A stretch of DNA of 64,000 bases from Dactylis glomerata (GCA_007115705.1 QXEO01001034.1:5218212-5282211), one strand, 5' to 3'; counted from the stretch's first letter, positions 9,501 to 21,870 are shown. Made by a program: numbers and translations. Notes: generated from the sequence alone by a model not told the origin.

Positions 9501-12500
9501 TCCCGACTTGCTCCAAGAGGATTGTCACCGCATTATTCATTTGATCAACACCGGAAGCTTTTCCACCCACACCAGCACTGTCATAAGTACCCCTTTTAGA
9601 AGCGGCACCAGCATTCGGAGCCTTCTTTTTCAAACCAGGAATAATCGAGCTTTTAGCCTGTTTCGATTTATCAAGGTCCGGCTGTTGCAGTGCAAAGAAA
9701 GCGGCATCTGGAGGAGCACCTTCTCCTACAAGATGTAGATTCTCAAAACGAGAAACACAAGTCAATATGTGCTCCCATGCTTCTTGCAAGTAATTTCCAT
9801 CTTCATCTGCAATCAAGAGAATCGCCTAGGAGGCAATCCACCACCGCAACAAAAGAATGTGAGAATGGAAAACATTTTTTTCCACTATGCTCTAAATAAG
9901 ATATGGCAAACTGCAACTAGCACAATGGTGTATGCTTGTAATAAAAGCGTGCACCAGAAAAACACTCAAATGGCGGACCAAACGAGGCTAAAGGTGAGTT
10001 CCCTGAGCAGTAAGTTCATAACTTTTTCTCAGCCAACCAGAATGATGTTAGCAATTGCAAAGATACAAAATGTTCAGTACACGCAAGAAGCAAATATAGC
10101 AGCTACACCTTCTCAGAACATCACATCCAGCTATTATGATGTACTTTCCGAACATTTAGCATGAACCAGCTAAGTCACAAATCAGCTACACCTTCACTTA
10201 AAGTAAACCAACAAGAAACAAACTTCTGAATACCATTGTTTCCTTCATTGATTTTATTAGTATCGTTTTAGCCAATCATCACTAATAACAGAGGCAACTC
10301 CTCTGCTGGTAGTATACCAGCTGAGCACTACAGATTCAATATTCACACCAGATATGTAGAACAAACCTTAATGGCTTCAATATTTTTCTGCTTGATATCC
10401 GCAGCAGAGTGAAGTGATGTAAACTTGGCAAGGGAGGTAATGAAAGCATCCCTTTGAGTCTTCATCGACATAGCTGCGGTGACATGTATTGCACAACGAA
10501 ATCCCTCGAGGCACTGGGATATTACAATCTCATCATCACTCTGGTCAAGTGGGACACTGAAGGCAGCAAGCATAGGAGCCCAGCAAACCTCAACCATGAA
10601 CTTCAAAATTACTACATCTGTAGCTGGATAAAATACTGACCTAAATAATTCATTCAAAAAAAGAAAAAAAAATATTATTTGCAATGAAACATATTAACAA
10701 AATAATACAACTGCAAGCATAAATGGGCAAACAAAAAAAATGATCATGTAAACAGTACAAGTTAAATTGTACTTATTCATCTAGATATCCAGCATAACTT
10801 ACTCAGACATACGAGCCTTTTCTTTGAATTGCTCCTGCATATGCTTAATGAGATCATCACTTGTCTCCATAGCAGAACCTCGTTTGCGTATGACAATGTT
10901 AAGAATGTTATCCAACCCAAGAATTTTGTTAGAGCTTGTTGAGTGTTGCTGTTGAGGAACAAAATCGTCTTCTTTCATTTTAATTTCTTTTTTCCAAATC
11001 CTTCCATACAAGGATCTCATAAATTCTTCTGGCAAGTCTTTCCCATCATCAATACCACGATTGTTTCTTATGAAATCTTCTGGTGACATCTGCATCAGTT
11101 ATTACATTACAATAGCATCATAAAATGGGTAAAGTGTATGCTCAAACATAGATTCAAATATACCTTATTTTTGACCATTGGGTTATGTGCATCAGTGTTA
11201 AGCATTATGACTGAATAAGCAAGAACATAAGCTGTATCTGCACTGGAAAAGGCCTTTGGGTTGCATTTGCAGTAACGCTCTGCAAATTTTTCCATAACCC
11301 GATCAATCTTTTGAGCTTCTCCAGGCAACCTAAAACCTTGAAGAAAGGCTCTAATTGCTTCATCAAAATCCATATTTTGGAAATTAAAAGAATCCACATA
11401 TGCATGCATGACTTTGAGGGATAAATCTTCCCTTTCCCCTAAATAATCACCAATCATTGTTTTGTTCAAGCCAGAAGCACTTTTTAGGAAAGCAGCTATT
11501 TCCTCAGCTGACTCCCCAACCTTGTTGGCATTTATTAGGAATTCAATTCCCTTTCTAGGCTTCCGGTTAAACAGAGAGATACCCTCCTGTCATTCATAAA
11601 TCAATTGACCACATGAGAAGAGGGAAATAAATCAACCAAAATATAGTGGAATTGTGGTGAGTAAAACGAGAAAGAACTGCCATCACATTGCCACGTTCTC
11701 ATCGAAAAATGCATAAAAGTAACTGAGTGTGGAATGAGATCCACCTGAAGTTCCATTTTGTAAGCTCGGCGCTGCTCCAGAGATGCAGCCTCTGAAACCC
11801 CATTCGATAATTCTGAATGTGAATCAGATACTTCACTAGAAGCATCTCCATTATTCTCTGTCTGGGGAAACTCATTTCCACCATCATTATCGTTTTGCTC
11901 TGATTCAACTTTAGGAGAGTCGGGATCTGGAATACGTAGCTGCTTATTCATCCAATCTCCCATGGATCTCAGGATAGAAACTAAGCATTTCATTGCTTCA
12001 CTCTTCATTGTGGTATCCTGAGGTGGTACCAATGAGGTAGGGGTACCCGCAGGAGGCCCTTGAGCAGTTTTCAGCAGACCATTGACCATCCTGTTGTCCA
12101 AGGAAATGTAACAAAACAGATAAATGGTTACTGGATAGCATTTACAAGAATAAAAACTCACTAATACTCAACTATAGCAATGAACAGTGAGTGATGCAGT
12201 ACCTCTCAAATATGTTCGATGAGTGCACATCACAGTCGTAATTGATGAAAATGTCAACCAAGATTTGAGAATCAGCACAGAGCTTCTCCAGAAAACGAAG
12301 AACTATCATCTTTGCTTGAAAATTTGGCTGTGCAATATTTTCCAGAACTCTTAGAATGATCATGGGAAAAAATACTCCTATCTCTGCCTTCAATCCTGGT
12401 CTAAATCTTGAAACCAGGCTAATAAAGATTGAACAAGATAGCTGAAAAACAATCATATGAGATGAGGCACAGTTCTTCAAAAGTGACAGGCACAAATACT

Positions 12501-15500
12501 GCTTGATAGCACCTAGAAACCTGACCAAGTTAAATAAAAGAATCAGGCCAAGAAGTGTATATTCATTCATCATATAATAAAAAAACATCATGCATATGTA
12601 GCAGTTCATGAGAAAATGTGGCTATAGCACAGTCAGTAAGAAAATACATTTGTATTAGCTGCAACATCATAGCGTACTTTAGGAACTCCTGCTCTACCTG
12701 AAAAACTAAACAGTAATGTACCTTGGTACGTTAGGCTTGATACTCCACATGCCCAATATAACTACATTACTAGCAGGAAATCCGTCAGACTAAAATTTCA
12801 TACTACATATTTAACAAAAGTAATTACTTTATTGAATTGAGGGTGTTGATCACCACATCCACAAACTTCTGATCGTGATTTTTTCTGAAAAAACATGTTT
12901 TATGTAGGTGCTGACTGCTGAACAATCCCATCACAATCTGAGCAGTTTTTACAGAATTAGTCAGTCGGTACAACCTCAAGGGGCAAATGGACCATCACTA
13001 CCAACTGGTTTGCTTATAGGTTCCTGAACTCCAGTTCAATCAGAAATACCAACAATGATAACAGAAACGATCAACATGACTTTCATGGGCAAAGTAACTT
13101 AGTTAGAACAAAAGGCTTTATCCCAAAACCTGCACCTACCTTTATTGTTTATAGTTATTCAACAAACAGAATTTTGTTGTCAACCAAATTAGCATTACTT
13201 GGAAGAAAAAGGGACGCATTAAACCAATAATTGTCAATGTACATAATTCTGTTTTCCTATGGCACTAGCTATCTACTGTTGCTAGCACAGTACCCACATT
13301 GTCGAGTAGTCAATGAGGCTGTTGCAGGCAAAGAAGTGTAGGATTTGCTCCCTACCAAGTAACCTTTACGGTCTGGTGCAACCTAGTTAGTACCAGAAGA
13401 TCTAGAGAAGTATGGGTCCATAGATGTCGTTTTCCCAAGCTATACAAATTGATACGCATTTCCAACATATTTTACTTACTGCACGAACTAATAACATAAT
13501 ACTCCCTCCCTCCCAAAATGTAAGGCTCCCTTGATTTTCGCTGGTCAACCCACTTACAATTTTGACGATTTGTACTTATAGTATGTCCACCAAATTAGTA
13601 TAAAGATATATGAAATAGAGGAATTTTGCAAGACAAATTTAACGATACCATTTTTTATTTTTTATATATTAGTGGTCATAGTCATGCATCAAAGACCCGT
13701 GCAAAATAAAGCACGCCTTACATTTTAGGATGGAGGGACTATAGCTTTTAATACTTCTCCATCAAGTAACAACAATTGTTGGAACTAGTTCAGTGTTGCT
13801 GCTAATTGCTCCCTGCCAAGGCCACATAGAGAGTTACCAGAGGGATGCAAGTGAGTATCTGGCCTGTTTTTTCTCAGGTTTCGCCCAACGTAATGCATGC
13901 AATTATGGTATCAGCTGTTCATCTCTGATCTCAAAACTTGACCATGGAGTGTACATATGAACTTTTTAGCATCCATGTAATTTTTTAGGAGTATTTTAAT
14001 ATCGTAGCAACAAGCATAAACTACACACTTCTAACTTCTGTAAATTGCAACAAGAATTTGAATACTGGTTTTTATTAGTAGATTTGTTATCCATAGAGCA
14101 ACATTTCTACAAATTAATCCAAATAAATGCCTAATAATAGTTGGTTAAAGAAGTCTCATCTTTAGGCTGTAATAAGTACACCATGTTTCAGGAATAAACT
14201 GGTATTCAAGTTTTTGCACAATGCTGTTATCAGATTATAGAACGAAATTCAGAAGATCTTGGACAAAACAATAGACAGAGTTTCAGGCAAGGGATATTTG
14301 TACCTGTCGCTAGTACGGAACACAGCCCCAGCATTTTCAAGCAAGATCTTGAGAAGTTCAAGAGCAAGGATCTTCCCCCGCATAACTATCGGATCAGCTG
14401 GCGCATCCTTTGGCGGTGTCTTCATCGAGAGCTTACATAATGCCCGGAAAACCAAGAAAGCATCCCTCCTTAGCTTATTCCCAATCCTGACATCAGCGTC
14501 ATCATCCAGCGTGGCCACCACGGCCCCCTCCACGCCAAGCTCATCCTTCCGTCCCTCAAGAGCCGTCTTGTACATGCTGATCTCCCAGTACTTGGCGTCC
14601 AGCATGTCCTTATCAGTCGAATCAAGCAAATCCGCAGGGTTCGCCCCTTCCTCAGCCGCAGCCGTCGTCTCAAAAGCACCATCATGGGGCATAGCAGTGC
14701 CAGTGCCCGCCCCCGCGGACGAAGCTGTCCGCGCTAGAGGGGTGAGCGCGCCATCAATGTCCCCAATGATCTTCGAGATGAACCCCTGCACGAAGTTGGG
14801 GTCGGCGGTAGGCGATCCGCCTGAGGCGGCCTCGGGCAGCTCGATCACCTCGGCCACGACGATGGGCTGCACGGGGATCGTGGACGAGTCCGCCTCCATG
14901 CGGCGGAAGACGATGACCAGCATCTGCACGAGCGACGCCTTGGCGGTGGCCTGGTTGACGGCGCTGCGGCTGCCCAGGTACATGTCGTAGCATGCGCGCA
15001 CCGCGCGGAGCAGGCAGTCCCCGTGGAGGCGCACCGAGGTGGAGGTGACCGCGGAGAGGAGGGTCTTGAGGAGGAGGAGCTCGATGTGCTCGTCGTCGAG
15101 GTGGAGCGCATTGCAGGCTGCCTCGAGGAGTGTCGCGACGAGCTGGGCCGAGGGGTCGGCGGAGGGGTCGGCCTCGCCGTGGATGTAGGAGTGCGCGATG
15201 AGCCTGTGGAGGAGCTCGAGCGCCGCCTCGGCGAGCTTGGCGCTGCCGGAGGAGAGTGCGGAGGCGATGGGGGAGAGGAGCAGCTCCGAGTCCTCGAGCG
15301 AGAGGCTGCGGAGTGGGCCGGGTTGCCAGGAGGAGGATGTGGGCGTGGAGGGCGAGGTGGGGGTGGAGGGGGCGGCGGTGGGCGAGGGGGGCGGGGGCCT
15401 TTGGAGGCGGTCGAGGATGGACTTGGCGGTGTGGGAGAGCTTGGAGTGCGCCTTGTTGCGCCATGAGGCGTTCTTGACGAGCTTCTCGAGGAAGGGCACG

Positions 15501-15571
15501 AAGGCCTCGACGAGGCGCGGGTCGGACTCCGGCGAGGAGAGCGGCGGCGGCGCCCCGGCCGCGGAGGCCAT
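6542..15571 (-). CDS. BIG2-like: BIG-type ARF guanine-nucleotide exchange factor (Sec7 domain)
   Basis: A large ARF-GEF that loads GTP on ARF GTPases at the trans-Golgi/early endosome to recruit vesicle coats. Eleven exons, all phases agreeing: 15571-14304, 12520-12203, 12090-11745, 11586-11164, 11089-10803, 10640-10367, 9825-9347, 9233-8912, 8805-8442, 8339-7654, 7150-6542. They total 5,376 bases, 1,791 residues, normal for BIG proteins. N-terminal DCB region (VKNASWRNKAHSKL near residue 35); HUS box NYDCD with SSNIFER at the end of exon 2; Sec7 domain about residues 645-835 with catalytic-finger Glu at about 734 in FRLPGEAQKIDR and the second motif AYSVIMLNTDAHNPMVK; then HDS repeats to the end (ISCEHGSGEVQVALSD). 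The start is the first in-frame ATG and gives the conserved N-terminus; an in-frame extension to 15775 lacks an ATG. No stop or frameshift. The paralogue number (BIG1-5) is not resolved. Confidence 0.95.
12521..14303 (-). other. First intron of the BIG gene (1,783 bp)
   Basis: The donor is GACAG|GTACAA at 14304/14303 and the acceptor GGTCAG|GTTTC at 12521/12520; joining gives SDRFLGAIKQY, as in BIG homologues. The intron is non-coding apart from the Stowaway MITE at 13502-13739. Confidence 0.9.
13502..13739. mobile_element. Stowaway-type MITE in BIG intron 1
   Basis: The left end CTCCCTCCCTCCCAAAATGT and the right end ACATTTTAGGATGGAGGGAC are inverted repeats, flanked on both sides by TA (13500-13501 and 13740-13741). 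At 238 bp and AT-rich inside, it fits a Stowaway (Tc1/mariner-derived) MITE. It has no coding capacity. Confidence 0.9.
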
Positions 15572-15780
15572 TATTGGTGGGAGGATCTCGGTGGCCGCGG
15601 CCGTGCCGCGCCGGGTGGATCTGGATCTGCGCGGGGCGGGGCGGGGCGGGGGAGGGGAGTGACACGGTGCTGCTTTGGTTGGGGGTTTGAGGTGGTTCAG
15701 ATCGGCGAGTGGGGCGAAGAGGGGAGAGATGGTCGCCTGCTCGCGTCGCGTGCGTAGATTTGCCTGGGGAAGCACCGATC
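15572..15780 (-). promoter_or_regulatory. BIG 5' leader with a G-quadruplex-type run
   Basis: Immediately upstream of the BIG ATG, the plus strand at 15634-15658 reads GGGGCGGGGCGGGGCGGGGG followed by AGGGG: five G-runs with one-base spacers. The BIG transcript would carry the C-rich complement, and the G-rich strand is the template. Such a sequence can fold as a G-quadruplex in single-stranded DNA. No TATA box was clear. Confidence 0.5.
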
Positions 15781-17639
15781 GATTAGCTGTCTATGACTGG
15801 TGGGATTGAGCATACGTGGGTCCTACGTGTCAGTGAGTGTTTTAGTGGTGATCTGCGTGTTTAGAGAGCCTTGGCGGATGATCAAAGGGGGTGCGAATTG
15901 ATGGGAGTGAGCTCAACGATGATGCCAGGTTGCAGGACAGTCCTGATGGGCCGTCTAAAGTTGACTTTTATATCGGGCCGCATTAGCATTTCTGGGGAAC
16001 CATGGATAAGTTCGCTAGGAGGCCGACCTTAGTGGATAACATATTGGTGGTCCAGCCCATTTATTATCATCTCTGGAATCTTACACACAGGCCCTCAAAA
16101 GAAAAAGAAAAATACAACGCTGGCCTTGCACAATTACAGAGGGGGCCCTTGACCAAGAAGCAAAACGTGATCCGGTCCTCGCCCACCTCCAGATCCAGAG
16201 CGATCACCGGCACCAAGCTCGGCCTGCACCACCGCCCGCCGGGGACGGACCACTTGGGAGCGGAGCGCAGCTCGTCGTCGACGAACAGAGCCGAAGCAGT
16301 GCTGGAGCGGTTGCCCTACAACCTTGAAGTCCGGCGTGATGACGGAGCACACCGCCAAAGAGCCACCGGAGAGAAGCTCCTTCAGAGAAAGCTATCTGCA
16401 AAGGGCGACTAGGGAGACAACCTCACCTTCTCGACCAGGCCACCATGGCAGATACAAGAAGTGGAGGAGCACCTCAGCACATCTAGAGCAGAGAACAAAG
16501 GTAGAGGCATCACCTCCTTCCACCTTGGAAGCAGGCCTGAGGCCCAGATCGAAGACTGCGTGATGCCACACCAAACATCGCATCGGATCTCCCCAACCAC
16601 CCGCCGGACCAGGAGCCAAAGAACTCAACTCTTCCCTCCCTCGCCACCTCGGCCGGCCGAGAGAAACGAGAGGAAAACCATAGCCCCAAACCAGCAGGTG
16701 GCCAGCAGCTGACCTTATTTCGGAGATCTGCCTCGCCGCCGTGCACTACGACCACCGAGCTTGACCGAGGGGAAGCGCCGCTCCAGATGTGCCTCGACCG
16801 GCCAGAGGGCGAGGCATCGAACTCCCAAACGCCGACAGAAACGCCGAAGACTACAACCTAAACTATCTATAGGCCGGCGCCTCGCCTTGGCAACTCCCCG
16901 ACGACATTGCCGCTGAGGAGCGCCTTGGTCTGGCCCAGGGGCGACGAGGATAAGGCTAGCCGGCTAGGCTACTATAGCTGCGCGAGAGCAGTTGGGGAGC
17001 TTCACAACCTGTGAATACCTTGTAAAAACATATGTCTCATGTTTTTTCGTGTACTGTACATGAAGTGCATGGATACATAAGGCAGAAGAAGCAAATCAAG
17101 CATACCGAGTGCACATTGCTCGCTGATGTGAGCAGGAGATTTCATTAGACACAGGCTGCTATGAATTTGTGCGAAACAATGGGTGCACAGTGCGTGCACA
17201 GTGCACTGAATGTGCATGCACGATAAACCACATGAAATAAATAATGAATGAACGATTGCACGGACTGGGATCGATGATCTTGCTTAAGTGACAGACCGAT
17301 CAGGTGATGGCTACTTGACTCACGTACAACGATGGAATTTTGCTCCGAACATGATTACTACCTAAATTCTTTGTACAGTCCTACACGCCAGTATTCAATC
17401 AGGAATCATTTGCAAAAATCAACAACCAAAACTGTTGCCGAAGTATTCATATGCATGCACTTCGAGTCATTGTACGTTGTTGTTAGCTAGGGGAAAGATA
17501 GCGAAAACGAGGATCACCTACCCATATGGCGCCCAACCTATATGGTGGCCGTTGGATGGAGCTGGAGATTCGTGTTTTCGTATTTTGCAAAAACACCCTA
17601 GTACTTCATATTATTCATCCCGCAGTTCAGGAGTAAGAC
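15781..17639. other. Intergenic region with an unclassified GC-rich block
   Basis: About 16060-16990 is GC-rich and has open frames on both strands, none with a recognisable domain. Read on the minus strand it has the look of a decayed, unclassified repeat ending in an ATAATAAATGGGCTGG-type tail. The rest (16990-17639) is ordinary AT-rich DNA. I cannot assign a function. Confidence 0.35.
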
Positions 17640-17933
17640 AGAGTATAAAATCAAATCGGGAGACCGGAAACCCTAATCAAAAACGCATGATCCAATCGAC
17701 CCTCCCAGGCAGAGGCCGTCGCCCCTCTCCCAGGCCGTCGCCCTCCTCCCCACTCCCCGCCTGCCTACGCCCACCTCTCGCATCGCTCCGCCTCATCCCC
17801 GCTATGCGGCGCGACCGTCGTGGTCGTTGTCCACTCCGACGGAGCCGAGATTCACCCCGACCAGATCCGGCTATTTTCCTCTTCTTTTTTTGTTTGGATC
17901 TTTGTATTCTTCTGTTGGATCTTTGTACATGAA
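17640..17933 (+). promoter_or_regulatory. Promoter/5'-leader-like stretch abutting a CACTA element
   Basis: A TATA-like GTATAAAATC near 17642 is followed by AAACCCTAATC near 17668, a telo-box-like motif common in plant 5' leaders. Then comes a pyrimidine- and GC-rich run with an ATG at 17804 and a CAGATCCGG...CTTCTTTTTTTGTTTGGATC stretch typical of a grass 5' UTR or first intron. It stops at the CACTA terminus (17934). This may be the orphaned 5' part of a gene broken by the transposon; no protein family is recognisable. Confidence 0.35.
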
Positions 17934-18474
17934 CACTACTAGAAATCTACTATTTACCGACGGTGTTGAATAATAGCCGACGGGCCATCATGACTGTCGG
18001 TAGTTACTCGAATAGCCGACGGTTTGGGAAATAGCCTACAGTTAAAGTCAAACACACACCTATGAGTATTAATACCCGACGGTCCCATGTAATAAACGAA
18101 GGGTTTGAAAAAACACACATTCATATGATAACATGGCCGGCAGGGGTGACCAATTGCCGAGAGTGCACATTGGGCACATAGTTATCTGAGATAATACGCA
18201 ACGGTGATAATAGATAACCGAGCGGGACTAAAAGACCCATGGTTATCATGTGCAATATCTGACAGTGAACTGGTAACACATGGTTATTAGTGGGAGATGC
18301 CTGACAGTCATAACATATAGTCGTGGGGAAAAGTTCACTCTAAGTTATTTGTCCTTATAGACGATGGTGTTATATCAATACTCAGTTATTTAGATAGCCG
18401 ATGGTGATTACAAATATCCGACAGTTGGTCACTGTCACATATCCATTAAAAATTACTCTTATTTTCTTGTAATA
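17934..18474. mobile_element. Small CACTA-type (En/Spm) element or terminus
   Basis: The left end is CACTACTAGAAATCTAC. The reverse complement of the right end reads TATTACAAGAAAATAAG, which looks like a CACTACAAGAAAA terminus with two C-to-T changes. In between are many short subterminal units of the type (A/T)GCCGACGGT and its variants (17960-18430), as in CACTA elements. At 541 bp it carries no transposase. The expected 3-bp target duplication is not clear (GAA left, AAT right). It could instead be the 5' terminal region of a larger CACTA to which the TNP2 remnant at 32391 belongs. Confidence 0.65.
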
Positions 18475-20046
18475 AATACATGAATATAATGGAACTAGGG
18501 ACTATTATCTATAATTGACTATATCTGATCAAAATAGATGTGTAGTTGCATGCAAAAAAGTGAAACCACTTATTATTCATAATTAAGTTCATGGGTGATT
18601 CTAATTGATCAATAAAATGCAATTTAATGCAGTTCCTTTCTTAAAAGTAGGGCTCGAGTAAACAAATTTTTATTTTTTACATACTTGTGTTTTTAGTTTT
18701 ATGCAGTTTCGTGTGGAGAGAAGGAGACGAGTAGGGGAAATATGAGAGATGACGTGTGGGATCCACATCCTCCTCACCATATAGTTTCTCATGAGCATTG
18801 GCATTAGTCCTCTCGTGTGTATCTTGCTTTGTTTGTGTCGTTGTCATAACCATCTTAGATGGTCATAAGTGGCTACCCTACTACCAACCTCATAACTGGT
18901 TCTTATATTACATAAAACTAGCTGAATTGCTCGTGCGTTGTCAAGACCACTACCCACACCTCATGCCACAACACCTTTCCAGCACGCCCCAACCCTCGAT
19001 AAACTTCAAGAACTCCGGCAACAACACCACTACATACACTTAACGAGGTTTGGATTGACGATCCCGCTATATGACCATCGCCCACATAAACTCAAGGATT
19101 TCCTTGTTAGTTCATGTAGACCATAGAAAATGTGCGTGATCCACACTTCTCTCTCACTTATAGCTGATGGTTGGTGATGAGTCCTTTTTGCGGTGACATA
19201 TGGATGAAATTCCAATGTAGACAATATTTATTGGTATTCGTACCCACATGGATCGACGGGATATATACACATTGTGGCAAAGATGGGGCACCTTTTTTAC
19301 CCAAGACTAAATTTGGCTCCTCAACTCTTGTAGGAGAACACATTTGATCTTTCTTGTATAATATTTTACATTGGTCCTCTTCAATATTGAAATCAATGTA
19401 TATAATAATGTTGTAGTGTTTTCATATATGTCCTAGCAAAATATAGGAGAAGTTCAAAAAAAGGAAATAAGTGAAATATTGAAGTTTATTTTCTTTGATT
19501 TCATGAATTAAATACATAAAAAACATTTAATATATTACACCAAACATACTATACTATGGAACAGAGGTACTATCTAATCTGGCAAAGAGACAATGTTTCA
19601 TAAAATATGTTGAAACACCTAAGGATTAATTTAAAGATGTCAAAAGGAGTACAAGTATATATATATATATATTAAATCCATGGTTTCCTTGACTCCTAGA
19701 ATATTTATTATTGTCAATAATTTATAAAATCCTGAAAAAATTATCAGCTTGGCAAGGTTACCTATGTTTATCTCCATTTTTTCCTTTTTCAGTACTATTT
19801 TAATTTTCTACCGTGGCAGCGTGTACCGTGGAGGCAAAGCTAAACTGGATACTGCTGGTTGTACATATTCATCGTGTGCGTTGGCCAAGCTGTTTAGTCA
19901 ACAAGCTACAGGTACCGCATCTTCTATCGCCTTGTCTATGTTCAGTCCACCAAAATTCCCTATCCAATTGTTGTCTAATATCTCAGCTGGCACTAAATGG
20001 ATCAACGGCTGGGCAGAGCCGCAAAGGAGGATCTCAAGCGACCGAG
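18475..20046. other. Non-coding DNA between the CACTA element and element A
   Basis: AT-rich, with no convincing gene. It contains a decayed Helitron-like 3' end at 18918-18949. The last 150 bases (about 19900-20046) read on into 31441 once element A and one TSD copy are removed. Confidence 0.5.
18918..18949 (-). mobile_element. Decayed Helitron-like 3' terminus
   Basis: The plus strand CTAGCTGAATTGCTCGTGCG followed by TTGTCAAGAC parallels the intact Helitron end at 25982 (CTAGGTGAATGCCCGTACGT then TGCTACGGG). On the minus strand this is a weakened hairpin followed by CTAG, with A on the other side of the end. The other end of the element was not found. Confidence 0.4.
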
Positions 20047-21680
20047 TGATACGTCTAAAACGTATCTATAATTTTTGATGCTACATGCTTGTTTATACAC
20101 TATTTTCTTTGTGTTTTGTTACACTTCGTGGCGTTTTTATGCATTTTCTGGAACTAACCTACTAACGAGACGCCACAGTGCCAGTTCCCTGTTTTCTGCT
20201 ATTTTTGTCTTTCAGAAAAGCTACACAATAAATATTCTCGAAATTGGACGAAATAAAAGCCGAACCTCCTATTTTTCCAGAAGTGTCGCGAAGTCCGAAG
20301 ATAGGACGGAGGAGGGCCAGGACCCGGCCATACCCTAGGGCGGCGCGGCCCAGGCCCTGGCCGCGCCACCAGGGGGTGATGCCACCTGGTCCACCTTCTA
20401 ACGCCGCCCTTCCGCCTATATATTCCCCTCGACGGGAAAAACCTAAAGGCCCGATCAATTTTCCACGAACCTACTGCAAGCCGCCATCGTCATCGACGCG
20501 AGATCGGTAGGGTCCAGAAGCTCTTCCTGGCACCCTGCCGGAGAGGGGAATCCCTGCCGGAGGGCTTCTTCATCACCATGATCGCCTCCGGAGTAATGTG
20601 TGAGTAGTCTACCTTGGACTATGGGTCCATAGCAGTAGCTAGATGGTCGTCTCCTCCACCATGTGCTTCATGTTTAGATCTTATGAGCTACCTATCATGA
20701 TCAAGATCATCTTTGTGTAATTCTACATGTTGTGTTTGTTGGGATCTGATGAGTATTGATACTATGTCAAGTTGATGTGCTGAATTATTATCTTTATGTT
20801 ATCTCTATGTTGTTTATGATCTTGCATGTTCTCCATTGCTAGTAGATATCTTGGCCGAGTAGATGCTACTGACTCCAAGAGGGGGTATTTATGCTCGATA
20901 TTTGGGTTCATGCCTCTAGTAATCTAGGGGAGTGACAGAAACCTCTAAGGTTGTAGATGTGCTGTTGCCACTAGGGAGAAAACAACATTCTTGTGTTCAA
21001 GGACATTTGCATTGTTTACATTACGCACTTTGCTTAATGCAGTTATCTGTTGTTCGCAACTTAATACTCAACGGGTGCTCGGATGACACCTCGAGAGTGG
21101 ATTATTAGTCATAGATGCAGTTGGATTACGGTCTATGTATTTTGTCGTAATGCCCAGAGTGAATCTCATAGTGATCTTCATGACATATGTATGCTATCTT
21201 TATTCTATCAATTGCCCAACTGTAATTTATTTACCCAGCATGTTGTTATTTATCTTATGGAGAGACACCACTAGTGAACTGTGGACCCCGGTCCAATTCT
21301 TTTACATTGCTATTACCGTTTTACTTTTACTCGCATTATTTACATTTTTGCAAACTATTACCTTTTACCACTCGATATACTTAATCCTTTGTTTACAGCA
21401 AACTGGTGAGATTGACAACCTTATCGTAAGTTGGGGCAAAGTACTTGGTTGTGTTGTGTGCAGGTTCCATGTTGCTGCTGGTGAAAAGCTACACGCCGAC
21501 AAGTTATTTGGTGCCATTATTCGGAGTGTCGCAAAGCTAGCGGGCATCAACCTTCGGAAGTGTGGTTTTTTCTCCTACTAGTTTGATAAATCTTGGTTTC
21601 ACAACTAAGTGAAACTTGCTATTGTGCTCATCATACCTTTCTCTTGGGGTTCCCAACTGGGTGCCTACTACGCACCATCA
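20047..21680 (+). repeat. Element A 5' LTR
   Basis: Starts TGATACGTCTAAAACG and ends ACTACGCACCATCA. It aligns along its length with 29823-31440, differing by scattered substitutions and an indel of about 17 bases near 20120. Confidence 0.93.
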
Positions 21681-21691
21681 AGCATTTTTTC

Positions 21692-21709
21692 TAGCGCCAT
21701 TGCCGAGGA
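21692..21709 (+). other. Element A primer-binding site, tRNA-Asp type, decayed
   Basis: TAGCGCCATTGCCGAGGA differs from the form TGGCGCCGTTGCCGGGGA (seen inverted in element B) at three places, all G-to-A. The unmutated form is complementary to the 3' end of a tRNA-Asp-type primer. It lies 11 bases after the LTR. Confidence 0.8.
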
Positions 21710-21870
21710 TAAAAAAGATTTCTGCAAGGGGAGTCTCTCGCTTCCAACATTTTACTTTGTTATTGTTTTGCTTTATTTTATTTTTGCTTGCATCGTTTTA
21801 TAAAAAATTCAAAAAAAATTAGTTCCTTTATAGTTGCTACTTTTACTTGCTTGCTTTTAGTGTTGCTAGA

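Noticed and set aside
14754..15665. Long minus-strand and plus-strand open frames overlapping BIG exon 1
   Set aside because: They are GC-rich shadow frames of the first exon; the BIG frame is the one with family homology and correct splicing.
15572..15775. Longer N-terminus for BIG by in-frame extension to 15775
   Set aside because: The codon at 15775 is GTG, there is no ATG upstream in this frame, and the peptide from 15571 (MASAAG...) matches the expected start.
21135..21581. Repeated 150-codon frame (MYFVVMPRVNLIV...) found at about 21135, 30895, 39204, 46052, 51082 and 57998
   Set aside because: It lies in the LTR of each family member, in different truncations, and has no domain; treated as LTR sequence.
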